Below, piece after piece: positions 56,054 to 64,000 of a DNA stretch of 64,000 nt. This DNA comes from Cyclobacteriaceae bacterium (GTDB lineage Bacteria > Bacteroidota > Bacteroidia > Cytophagales > Cyclobacteriaceae). Where the stretch lies: NCBI GenBank assembly GCA_028278225.1, contig JANQEU010000045.1:1-64000 (forward strand), given 5' to 3'. The translations under genes and the position numbers were made by a program. Below the pieces are notes generated by a model. It was not told the origin of the DNA. It did no database searches and saw only the letters and a program-made list of their open reading frames with translations. Every line of letters begins with the position of its first letter. The stretch's first letter is position 1.

Positions 56054-58273
56054 TCACTCCATATACTTCTTGTTCATCTTCTTTTTGAATTGAATCAGGT
56101 CCTGCGCTCTTTTTTGATTGTAGTCCTCGATCGCCCGCATCATTTCTTTTTCCATATTCTGCAGGATCTTTTGGTTTCCCTTCAGCAGGTTATCGTATTT
56201 GGTATGGAGACCCCCCTCCAGCTTTTTGTCATTTACAAATATCTCTCCGCTCTTCTTTCTGTTCAGGTGTAATTCTTCAGTTTTTTCAATCAAACCATCC
56301 TTTACAAGTTCTTCCCGGAGTTCGCGTTCCTGGTCCTGAATTATCCTTTCCATATTTTGATGCATATCATCCATCTTATCAATGATCATCCGTTCATAGT
56401 CCATCAATATCTGCTGGTATCGTTTCGCCATGTCTTCCTGCATGTGCGTTCTTTCTTCCAGATTCGTGCTCTCCTGTTCCAGTCTTGCCATCAATTCCTG
56501 TTGCTTCACCAGCTCAAGCTTTGCCAGCGCCTGCTGTTTTTCAAGTTCCTGCAACATCCTGGAAGGAACAGCTATGCGCTGTTCAGAAAGCAGTAATTCG
56601 TCCATACGGAGCATTTCCTGCTGCTCCAGGATCGTTTTCTGAAGCTCCATCTGAAGTTGGGCCTGGCGCTCCTGAACTTCATGCTCCATGTACTGTTGTT
56701 GTTGCATTGCTTCCTGCATCTGCATCATACTGAGTTCCCGGGCACGTAATAACTGCTCCTGCGCCTGAAATTTTGTTTCCCGGTCTTTTAGCTTTTGCAG
56801 CTCTTCGAATGCTATTTTTTCGTATTTCACTTTTTCTTTTCCCTTTACCTCCCTGCCATTGACAAAAAGCTCAATGATCTTTTCTTTCTCGTCAAACCGG
56901 ACAAACAGATAAGTGCCATCGTCCAAAACAGTACTCAACACTTTACCGTCTTTTCCGTCCTGCGCTTCCGTTGGTGGGGGCTGATCTTCATGGGCCACAC
57001 TTTGTTCAGGATATTTATCCAATCTTTCCAGTCCGGACACAATTTCTTCCCTGTCCTTCTCAACCTGCTCCTCCTCCTTATCATGTTTGGATTCTGCTTC
57101 ATTTTCATCCCTGTTGGTTAAAGCTGAGTGATTTTCCAACGCTTCTACCCCCATATCTTGAGCGACGGACTTTGATATTTGGCTGACATCTGAGATGGTG
57201 GTATTCCGTCGGTCTTCAGTGAAACTCGTTTTGGAATAAGTGGATTGAAATGACATCAGGAATATTCCCGAAACCAGGACACACGCGGCAATGAAACCCT
57301 CCTTAAAAGTTGGATTGTTTTTTGGAGAATAGACAAGCCTGTTAATTCTGTTGTATAGCTTTCCATTCCTGCCGGTCGCAGCCATAGCTAATCGTGGATT
57401 GGCACTGCTATTGATTTTTTCCAAATCTGCCAGTGCTGTCGCCAGGGTCATACTGTCAGTACTCAAAGCTACAGCAATGTCGTCACAGGAGTTTTCCCGT
57501 TCTGTACGGATGTTCGCAGAAATCCACCACACCGCCGGATGATAAAAAAAGATTGTTTCAATTACAGATTGAATAATATTCACCAAATAATCATTGCGAT
57601 AGATATGTGCCAGTTCATGCGCGAGAATGGCTTCCACCTGCTGAACGGATAACCCTGAGATCGTACCCAGGGGAAACAATATGACAGGTTTGAGATGTCC
57701 GATCACCATGGGTACTCCGGTAAGCGCTGATTCGACAATGCTGACAGCATGTGTGATCCCAAGTTTCCGGCTAAGTTCATTCACCTTTTGTTGCCATTCT
57801 GCAGGGAGAGTGTAGGTCCTGTAATGCCGCAATCTCTGGGTCAGGGCTAACCCGCCCAGAAGCCGTAATGAAAGGATCAGGAAACCAAGTAGCCATACCA
57901 TGACTATCAATGGAAGATGATCGTTAAAGTAGCGCGTTATAGTAACTCCAAATTCCGCCGCCGCATGTTGTTCGGAGTGAGTAATCTGTGATACTGTCGC
58001 TTCACCATTCGTAAGAGGTGCATTCAGGGACACCTCCTCCCGGGTTGAATTAGGCTGATAGTGAATAATGAATGTAACACCAGCTAACAACACGACAGTG
58101 ATCAGGGCTGCTGCTGACAAGAAATATCTGACATTAGCCGAATGTTTGTTCAATACGACCATGATAATGCCCAGTAACAGCGCAACAACAGCGCCCTGCC
58201 ATAAGGAATGAACGATTGTCCAACCCATAGCCCGAACAAATTCTCCGGATAAATATTCACTCATGTAATTCAT
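56054..58273 (-). CDS. BlaR1/MecR1-type M56 membrane protease with coiled-coil tail
   Basis: A 739-residue protein. Membrane helices (about 22-40, 50-70, 121-140) surround the M56 zinc site, HELAH at 219-223 in AILAHELAHIYRND. About residues 480-739 are a Gln/Glu-rich coiled coil (runs such as MMQMQEAMQQQQYMEHEVQE). That replaces the penicillin-binding domain of classical BlaR1, so the signal is unlikely to be a beta-lactam bound there. It is transcribed after the BlaI-type repressor (gap 48 bases), which it probably inactivates when triggered. Confidence 0.87.
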   Translation of the reverse strand: MNYMSEYLSGEFVRAMGWTIVHSLWQGAVVALLLGIIMVVLNKHSANVRYFLSAAALITVVLLAGVTFIIHYQPNSTREEVSLNAPLTNGEATVSQITHSEQHAAAEFGVTITRYFNDHLPLIVMVWLLGFLILSLRLLGGLALTQRLRHYRTYTLPAEWQQKVNELSRKLGITHAVSIVESALTGVPMVIGHLKPVILFPLGTISGLSVQQVEAILAHELAHIYRNDYLVNIIQSVIETIFFYHPAVWWISANIRTERENSCDDIAVALSTDSMTLATALADLEKINSSANPRLAMAATGRNGKLYNRINRLVYSPKNNPTFKEGFIAACVLVSGIFLMSFQSTYSKTSFTEDRRNTTISDVSQISKSVAQDMGVEALENHSALTNRDENEAESKHDKEEEQVEKDREEIVSGLERLDKYPEQSVAHEDQPPPTEAQDGKDGKVLSTVLDDGTYLFVRFDEKEKIIELFVNGREVKGKEKVKYEKIAFEELQKLKDRETKFQAQEQLLRARELSMMQMQEAMQQQQYMEHEVQERQAQLQMELQKTILEQQEMLRMDELLLSEQRIAVPSRMLQELEKQQALAKLELVKQQELMARLEQESTNLEERTHMQEDMAKRYQQILMDYERMIIDKMDDMHQNMERIIQDQERELREELVKDGLIEKTEELHLNRKKSGEIFVNDKKLEGGLHTKYDNLLKGNQKILQNMEKEMMRAIEDYNQKRAQDLIQFKKKMNKKYME

Positions 58274-58321
58274 TGTCCTGTTGTGTTTTTGTTGAAAGCA
58301 TCGACTTAAGAAATGCCTGGC

Positions 58322-58711
58322 TTATTTTTTCTTTTTTTCAATCTGATCCAGTAAATCCCTAATCTCTTTAATCTCTTCTTTTGAAGTCTGATGGTTGCCC
58401 AGCGCCTGCATCACCAGGTTTTTTGCCGAGCCTCCGAAAGCAACTGTCATGAAGCTCGCCAGTAAACTCTTTTGTATGTCTTCCTCCATCACATTGGCAT
58501 GATAGATATGTGCTCTACCCTCTCCTTTTCGTATCACCAGCGACTTCTCCAGCATATTCTGCATTATTTTCAGTGTTGTGGTATAACCGGTTTCTTTTTC
58601 TTTCCCAATAAGCTGATGCACATCTTTTACTGACGATGGCCCCCTGTCCCACAAAATCCTGAGTATTTCCAGTTCCGCCTGCGTTGGTTTCACTGTTTTG
58701 TTTCTAGTCAT
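58322..58711 (-). CDS. BlaI/MecI-type repressor
   Basis: A 129-residue winged-helix repressor (TQAELEILRILWDRGPSSVK, then TGYTTTLKIMQNMLEKSLVI, then HIYHANVMEEDIQKSLLASF). It should bind as a dimer to the three palindromic boxes just upstream and be removed by the M56 protease encoded downstream. It is the first gene of a two-gene operon. Confidence 0.92.
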   Translation of the reverse strand: MTRNKTVKPTQAELEILRILWDRGPSSVKDVHQLIGKEKETGYTTTLKIMQNMLEKSLVIRKGEGRAHIYHANVMEEDIQKSLLASFMTVAFGGSAKNLVMQALGNHQTSKEEIKEIRDLLDQIEKKKK

Positions 58712-58719
58712 TTGTTAAT

Positions 58720-58789
58720 TACGATTTTCGTCGTACAAATTAATACGATAATTATCGTACTTCCAAATTTCTATACGATTTTTATCGTA
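58720..58789. promoter_or_regulatory. Three 16-bp operator boxes for the BlaI-type repressor
   Basis: Palindromes at 58720-58735 (TACGATTTTCGTCGTA), 58744-58759 (TACGATAATTATCGTA) and 58774-58789 (TACGATTTTTATCGTA) fit TACGAT-NNNN-ATCGTA, the first with one mismatch. Spacings are 24 and 30 bases. The first is 9 bases before the repressor ATG. Their sequence echoes the TACA...TGTA operators of known BlaI/MecI sites. They also lie upstream of the divergent gene at 58923 and may affect it. Confidence 0.85.
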
Positions 58790-58922
58790 AATAGATATCA
58801 TGTGATAACCAAATTCTACGTGAAAGCTCCCCGTGTCATTCACATAAAGCAGCTCGATGTCACCAATAAAGGCTTAAATCGAAGTGGCTACCTTTACAAA
58901 GGAAGACCATCCATTCAATAAA

Positions 58923-60761
58923 ATGACAAGACTCACCTTCCTGTTGTTGATTACGGGTATTTTGTATTTCGGATGTGAAAGCACTCATGATCAAATTCCT
59001 TTTCGAGCCATTCTACAGGGTTACAGTCATCCTGAAAATCCCACCTTTTTCGATAAAGATTACTGGCAATCAAAAATGGTGAGGTGGAACCGGGAACGTT
59101 ACAATGCCATAATATGGTACGGGCCAGGGGAACTGACTAATGGTGAACACTTACTGGTCAGACATTTGGACTTTCCTGAGGCAAGGGAAATTTCCATGGA
59201 AGAAAATGAAAGGATCATTGATCAGATGAACTGGATGTTTACCACTGCAAAAGATTACGGTCTCAAAAGCTTCCTACAGACCCAGCCCATATTTTATACT
59301 GAAGCATTCGGGAAAGCCCACGGTTTTGATACTTTGAATACCATCTCCACCCAGGTGGGAAAGTGGCATATAGAAGGATACCCCAATTTTTGGCCAAGCA
59401 CGGACAAACCAAACAAGATCTTTAACTGCCATATACGAAATGACCTCACTACAGCGTATACAACTGCAGTTTTCGGAGAATTACTTCAACTGTACCCGGA
59501 TCTCCATGGTTTTATGGGATTTAATGGTGAGCCATTGCCCGGAAACCGGAGTACATTTTTCGGTGAAGCGATAGCTCCGGCCCTCAAAGCGTCAAACAGG
59601 AATCCGATTTACATTGCCAACCAGTGGCAAACTCCTATCGACCAGTTTATTGAAAACATAGCAGGTGCGGAATTATACAAAAATCTCTGGCTGGGATTCC
59701 ATGGATACAATTCGGAACAGATCACAGATGCCAAGCCATATCCCGGAACTGTTTACTGGGCGGAAAAGACCGGTCTTCCGACAATTGTGGAGATCTACCC
59801 GGCGAATCAGAACTTTCTACCCTGGAACTCTCCCAAATTTGCTTATGATATCGTACAGGAAATAAAAAAAATTCCGGCATTCGAAGGATATGTATACTAT
59901 GAAAGGCATATTTCGGGCACGTTGCTCGGGCCACTTTTCCGGGAGGCACTGGGGTACTATAGCGGTACTGGAAATGAGTATGATGAAAACTATTGGATAG
60001 AAAAAATCAATGAGCAATTCGATAACCGGGAAGCATCAGGATACTTTCTGGAAGCCTACAACATTTCCAGCCGTATCATTCCGGAAGCTGATGCATTCAT
60101 TTATTCAGGAGGAGATGTAATGAAGAGAGAATTAAGAGTTCCATACAGCTGGTTTACGGCGGACTGGCCCTGGAACTATATGACTTCTCCGGCACGCGGT
60201 GGTCGCCTTATACCTTTCAGGCATTATGTGAATTTTGTTGCTAAGGACCCCGGGAAATTTAAGAATAAGGATGGATCGGAGGCAGATGAATACCCGTATT
60301 ATCAGCAGGTGATCTGGGCCAGCGAAGGAGGAAGTATATTTAATATTACCCCGGAAAAGCACTTTGCCAGGATCAAAGGAATGGGTATTCAGGCATATGA
60401 GGCTTCCAGGAAAGGACTGGAGCTGGTAAAAAGTAACAAGGATGAAGCGCAGCGGATCACCCATCTCATGAATGCCTATCGATTGCTGGCTACCTACTAT
60501 GAATCCAAGGTACGTGCGTCCGTAATGGGTGCTGTTTATGCGATGACCAAAGAGAAATCTGATCAGCTGGAAGCATTGGAATGGGCAGACAAGGCACTCG
60601 CCGATTATACGGCGTTTGTTGATTTTTCGATTGATAATCTGGATCCATATTACCAGGAGATTTCGGGCGCTCCTCTGAACGAGGCCGGAGTTCGGTTAAA
60701 TGATCTATTGGTGCTGGAGAAAATGGAACGTGATAGCCTGGCGATTATTTTTGAATGGTAG
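58923..60761 (+). CDS. Putative glycosidase-like lipoprotein
   Basis: 612 residues from the ATG at 58923; a GTG at 58884 is in frame but adds a non-signal tail. A lipobox (ILYFGCEST, Cys 17) suggests lipidation. Residues about 30-360 look like a TIM barrel with NAIIWYGPGELTNG, LKSFLQTQPIFYTEAFG, HGFMGFNGEPLPGN and FEGYVYYERHISG. That arrangement recalls alpha-glucuronidase-type glycosidases, with a candidate acid in GFNGEP. No GH family is assigned. It is divergent from the BlaI boxes. Confidence 0.55.
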   Translation: MTRLTFLLLITGILYFGCESTHDQIPFRAILQGYSHPENPTFFDKDYWQSKMVRWNRERYNAIIWYGPGELTNGEHLLVRHLDFPEAREISMEENERIIDQMNWMFTTAKDYGLKSFLQTQPIFYTEAFGKAHGFDTLNTISTQVGKWHIEGYPNFWPSTDKPNKIFNCHIRNDLTTAYTTAVFGELLQLYPDLHGFMGFNGEPLPGNRSTFFGEAIAPALKASNRNPIYIANQWQTPIDQFIENIAGAELYKNLWLGFHGYNSEQITDAKPYPGTVYWAEKTGLPTIVEIYPANQNFLPWNSPKFAYDIVQEIKKIPAFEGYVYYERHISGTLLGPLFREALGYYSGTGNEYDENYWIEKINEQFDNREASGYFLEAYNISSRIIPEADAFIYSGGDVMKRELRVPYSWFTADWPWNYMTSPARGGRLIPFRHYVNFVAKDPGKFKNKDGSEADEYPYYQQVIWASEGGSIFNITPEKHFARIKGMGIQAYEASRKGLELVKSNKDEAQRITHLMNAYRLLATYYESKVRASVMGAVYAMTKEKSDQLEALEWADKALADYTAFVDFSIDNLDPYYQEISGAPLNEAGVRLNDLLVLEKMERDSLAIIFEW

Positions 60762-60782
60762 CAATCAGTGAGTTTGTGCCTT

Positions 60783-61754
60783 CTAAAAGCTCAGTTTCCT
60801 CGCAAAGGAACGAACGAACCATGCGTAATCTACTTCCCCGTCATCGGATTGACCGTATTTCCCTATACCCATTGTCACCGAATAGACCGCGCTCCAACCT
60901 TCTTCATATACTAAAAATGTAGGTTCATTGATATCGCCTTCCAGGGTTTTTGTAATAAAGAAGTCTCTGGACCAACCGCCACTGCCTTCCCTGAAGCGAA
61001 CAGTCCACTTGTTTCTTGACCTGTTGTATTCGGTTATCTCCAGGAAAAGTCCAAAACCCGTAGCACCGCTTTCGTACTCGATCGGGTGATCGAGAAGGAA
61101 CTGTTGCCTGGCGTCAATACTATTGACACCGGTGGCCGGCCAAATAACACCTACGGCCGATGCCAGGTCCAGTTTACCCAAAATGGTACCCCCTTCCCCC
61201 GGCGCGATGAGCAAAGATGCCTCCACAGCATTCTTGTTGGAGGATTCCAGTTTGGCATTCAGCAATTTATTCGTCCCCAGACCGTAAGCCCTGCCAAGAC
61301 TAGGGAACTCCTCAATTAGCTTTTCAACTTTATTTTTTTGTTCCGGATTCAGATCTTCAAAATAATTATGAACCCTTACATTCAGGAAATCCGCATTTTG
61401 ATCTTTCTGAATAAGTTCCAGCGGTAAAGTCGAACTGCGGGCCAGGTCCACCAAAGCCGTGTTGACTTCCTGTACGTTTGACGTTCTTAGCTTCTCAAAT
61501 ATGAAATATCCGGCACCCAAAACAATCAGGATTATCACGCCAAACAGGATCATTCCATATATCCTGGCTATTTTAAAACGACTTTCCATCATTTGAAATA
61601 CTTTCCTGTGCCGGTCGTCCCATTGGCCTCCTGAACTCGACATCAGAAAATCCTGTATTTCCCTGATGTATTTATCGGCATTCTTTTCGTTCTTATCCTG
61701 GAGATCGGTTAGTGTAGTGAGTAGATCTGATGTATCCATTACCTGCTTTTTCAA
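60783..61754 (-). CDS. Single-pass membrane protein, unknown
   Basis: A 323-residue protein with a soluble helical N-terminus (LLTTLTDLQDKNEKNADKYI) and a membrane helix at about 72-92 (MILFGVIILIVLGAGYFIFE). A periplasmic part of about 230 residues follows, rich in beta-like stretches and ending in YAWFVRSFARKLSF. I do not recognise a family. ATG at 61739 (residue 6) is an alternative start. Confidence 0.6.
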   Translation of the reverse strand: MKKQVMDTSDLLTTLTDLQDKNEKNADKYIREIQDFLMSSSGGQWDDRHRKVFQMMESRFKIARIYGMILFGVIILIVLGAGYFIFEKLRTSNVQEVNTALVDLARSSTLPLELIQKDQNADFLNVRVHNYFEDLNPEQKNKVEKLIEEFPSLGRAYGLGTNKLLNAKLESSNKNAVEASLLIAPGEGGTILGKLDLASAVGVIWPATGVNSIDARQQFLLDHPIEYESGATGFGLFLEITEYNRSRNKWTVRFREGSGGWSRDFFITKTLEGDINEPTFLVYEEGWSAVYSVTMGIGKYGQSDDGEVDYAWFVRSFARKLSF

Positions 61755-61865
61755 CTAATTTATACTTTAAGAGCAAAAAACTAAATACCCGGTTTTAGGT
61801 ATTTATTTGGAGTAGCAGGAGTAATCGGCAGCGGATGATTCAAAAATTGATGGCTAACTCCTCTT

Positions 61866-61904
61866 AATAAAAAGGCAGAAGATCAAACAGACCTTCTGCC
61901 TTTT
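61866..61904 (-). terminator. Terminator of DUF1761 gene
   Basis: AAAAGGCAGAAG (61870-61881) pairs perfectly with CTTCTGCCTTTT (61893-61904). On the minus strand T's follow (complement of the A-run from 61867). It lies 20 bases beyond the stop at 61925 and separates it from the gene at 60783-61754. Confidence 0.85.
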
Positions 61905-61924
61905 GGTGGGTTTTTGATCTCAAT

Positions 61925-62362
61925 TTACATATAAACAAGGATCATCGCAGTAACCAGCAACGCAAGGAAGTGATAGACTGTGTTGATCCCGAATAGTTTC
62001 CAGGATTTTTTCTCCCATGCCACCGCACCAAGATCTACAGGAAGGAAGAATCCGAGCCATGTGAAGAATGCAGCCATTCCGGCATTACCAATTGGTGACA
62101 TTTCGGAAGGTCCCTGTCCCCAGGTTTCCGGATCCCAAACCGCAATATTATGCGCAAAAACATAGGCCAGCAGGAAATTCCCAATGACCATGAATATCAT
62201 TCCCCTGGCCATCACCGCCCCGGAAGGTTTTTCATCCGGATCAAAACCCATTTCCCGCGCCCAGGCTTTTCCAAAAAGGGGTGTATACCAGATAAATCCC
62301 AGAATAAAAGTGGCAACAACGGCAACTAGGATCGCTACATAGTTAATTTGAATGTCAGGCAT
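61925..62362 (-). CDS. DUF1761 membrane protein
   Basis: A 145-residue protein with four hydrophobic helices. The family pattern is clear: FIWYTPLFGKAWAREMG (about 24-40), then a central loop and WLGFFLPVDLGAVAWEKKSW. DUF1761 proteins are inner-membrane proteins of unknown role. It has its own terminator. Confidence 0.85.
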   Translation of the reverse strand: MPDIQINYVAILVAVVATFILGFIWYTPLFGKAWAREMGFDPDEKPSGAVMARGMIFMVIGNFLLAYVFAHNIAVWDPETWGQGPSEMSPIGNAGMAAFFTWLGFFLPVDLGAVAWEKKSWKLFGINTVYHFLALLVTAMILVYM

Positions 62363-62608
62363 AGTAGTTTTTAATTTGGTGAGACCCTATAAAAATAAAG
62401 AAATGTTATCAGATATCTCAAAGAGTCTCAACCACATAGGGACGAAACATTTTGCCCCCTGCTCAGACTATCCTGAATCCCTCTTGGGGGGATACCTTGT
62501 TAAAATACTTTGATTGTCTATATTTATTCAGGCTGGAATATTGCAGCCGAAAGTCGCTGATTTGATAATAACTGCAGGAATAGCTAAATTCTGCAACAAC
62601 CGAAAACC

Positions 62609-64000
62609 GTGAAAAAAGTCGCTCTATTCTTAATTCTCGTTCCTATCTCTTTATGCGGACAGCAGTCTGCCATTGACAGCCTTCGAAGGTATCTCCCAGC
62701 CGTATCACCGGAAGAGGAACTGAAAGTATACCTGGAACTGGCCAACAAATACAGGGGTATTGATTACGACTCTCTGCATTTCTTTGCAAACAAGGCGCTG
62801 AAAATCGCACAAAATAACCGCGATACCAGTTCGGAAATATCTGCGCTGAATATCATCGGAACTGCATATTTTTTCACCGGTGATTACAATGAATCAATAG
62901 ACGCATATCAGAAAGGGGTGGACCACGCACTAATGAAACGGGACTCCCTCAACCTGGGGAAACTTTACAATAACATTGGCATGGTTTATTCCTATAATAA
63001 AGATTATACCAGATCCATCGAGTTTTTGATCGAGGCCAGGAAGATCAGAGACGTCACCGGTGATCCGAAGATCAGTTCTACGGTGAATAACCTTGGGATC
63101 GCCTATATGAATATGAGTGATCTGGATCCTGCTTTGCAATACTTCAAAGAGGCGCTACAACTAAAAAAACAATATAATCAACGCTCAGCTTTGTCTAATA
63201 CGCTCAATAACATAGGGATCATACTTCGAAGGCAGGAACAGTTCGAGGAAGCGATCCCCTACTACGAAGAAGCAATTGACTTAGCCATTGAATTTGAAGA
63301 CAACACAAAGCTGGCCAATGCTTATAACAACATAGGTGTTGTTTATGACAAGATTGGAAATAAATCGAAGGCGCTGGAATACTTTGAAAAATCCGCCCTC
63401 ATCAAAAATGAACTTGGTGATAAAGTCGGATTGATCCGTTCCTGGAACAACATGGCCCGAATTAAGGTTTCCGCGGGAAGGATCAATGAAGCATTTCAAT
63501 ACCTGAACCGGGGTGATAGCGTAGCGGCATTGTCCGATCCCGAAATAATGGTGGATGAGCGGATGCTGATCAGGTCAAAAGTAAATGCGGAAGCAGGAAA
63601 TCACAGGGTGGCATACGATTTTATGGTGTCGGCCTATGACGAAAAGACCAAACAACTGACGGAGGACCGAAATAAACAGATAGCTGAACTGGAGGTATCC
63701 TACAACACCGCAAAGAAGGAAGCAGAAATAGAAAGACTGGCGCTGGAGAACGAACTGAACGAAGCGAAGCTTCGGGTTTCCCGTATTCAGACTTACGGAA
63801 CTGCTTTAATCGGATTATTGGTGGCAGTCAGTATTACAATCTACTTCCTGATGCGATTCAAAAAACAACAGGCAGAGAAACTGGCTTCCGAACATCAGCT
63901 TGACGCATTAAGAAAAAGGTTTATAGAAATACATGAGGGTACACCGGCGTTGGATATAAATTTCGAAATTGGAGAATTGAACGACAAACTTCATAACCAG
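62609..64000 (+). CDS. TPR signalling protein, cut by the window end
   Basis: A GTG at 62609 opens a frame that runs without a stop to base 64000 (464 codons). A signal peptide (VKKVALFLILVPISLCGQQS) is followed by at least six TPR units (LGKLYNNIGMVYSYNKDYTR, TVNNLGIAYMNMSDLDPALQ, LNNIGIILRRQEQFEEAIPY, YNNIGVVYDKIGNKSKALEY). Then come a coiled coil and a membrane helix (about 392-411, LIGLLVAVSITIYFLM). The visible end, EIGELNDKLHNQ, is the type that precedes a LuxR HTH in Bacteroidota TPR regulators, but that domain is outside the window. Confidence 0.8.
   Translation, partial: MKKVALFLILVPISLCGQQSAIDSLRRYLPAVSPEEELKVYLELANKYRGIDYDSLHFFANKALKIAQNNRDTSSEISALNIIGTAYFFTGDYNESIDAYQKGVDHALMKRDSLNLGKLYNNIGMVYSYNKDYTRSIEFLIEARKIRDVTGDPKISSTVNNLGIAYMNMSDLDPALQYFKEALQLKKQYNQRSALSNTLNNIGIILRRQEQFEEAIPYYEEAIDLAIEFEDNTKLANAYNNIGVVYDKIGNKSKALEYFEKSALIKNELGDKVGLIRSWNNMARIKVSAGRINEAFQYLNRGDSVAALSDPEIMVDERMLIRSKVNAEAGNHRVAYDFMVSAYDEKTKQLTEDRNKQIAELEVSYNTAKKEAEIERLALENELNEAKLRVSRIQTYGTALIGLLVAVSITIYFLMRFKKQQAEKLASEHQLDALRKRFIEIHEGTPALDINFEIGELNDKLHNQ

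Overview
The window is chromosomal DNA from a member of the Bacteroidota, most likely Cytophagales-like. I infer this from gene content: TonB-dependent receptors paired with DUF4249 proteins, PadR plus FtsX/MacB-type permeases with N-terminal prefix domains, a LytTR response regulator beside a TPR histidine kinase, a type IX secretion sorting tail on a 1306-residue adhesin-like protein, DUF4199 and DUF1761 membrane proteins, and many lipoproteins. No rRNA, functional tRNA, CRISPR array or complete insertion sequence was seen.

Left end (1-5570). This is the accessory part. Bases 1-500 hold decaying tandem repeats and a REP-like palindrome. A visibly AT-rich three-gene block follows: a P-loop ATPase with a TPR-like C-terminus, a one-helix membrane protein, and a convergent ATP-grasp ligase. 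It is bounded by a perfect 23-bp inverted repeat (608-630 and 4298-4320). Just outside the right repeat is a tyrosine recombinase gene broken by a single-base frameshift in a run of nine T. This is the best candidate in the window for an undescribed system.

5570-26930 is mainly housekeeping and signalling. It holds a large cytosolic-looking lipase/esterase, a MORN-type lipoprotein, a membrane LuxR regulator, DUF4199, an FtsX permease, the T9SS cargo protein, a RES/ParS toxin-antitoxin pair, a histidine kinase/LytTR pair, a PadR/permease operon, an ABC-F ATPase and a sorbosone-dehydrogenase-like lipoprotein.

26930-43050 holds a VapBC pair with a clear palindromic operator and a three-gene outer-membrane operon (OMP-like protein, TonB receptor, DUF4249). 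It then has an M48 protease, a DUF892 ferritin-like protein, a PadR/permease/thioredoxin operon, several hypothetical proteins, two small genes (44 and 57 residues), a sugar-isomerase-like protein and a P-loop GTPase/cyclic-DPG-synthetase-like protein.

43050-48210 is a second accessory block. A 14-bp minisatellite precedes a region flanked by about 190-bp degenerate direct repeats. The block encodes an astacin-like protease with a lectin-type propeller, a zinc phospholipase C-like protein and a CARDB lipoprotein.

48210-64000 holds a TonB receptor with two duplicated DUF4249 proteins and a macroglobulin-like exported protein. A BlaI/BlaR1-type pair follows with three 16-bp operator boxes, then a glycosidase-like lipoprotein, two membrane proteins and a TPR signalling protein cut by the window end.

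Functional links. The TonB receptor/DUF4249 sets probably form outer-membrane uptake units. The kinase and LytTR regulator probably form one two-component pathway. The PadR/permease operons probably form envelope stress or export units. The 608-4320 block stands apart in composition and content.
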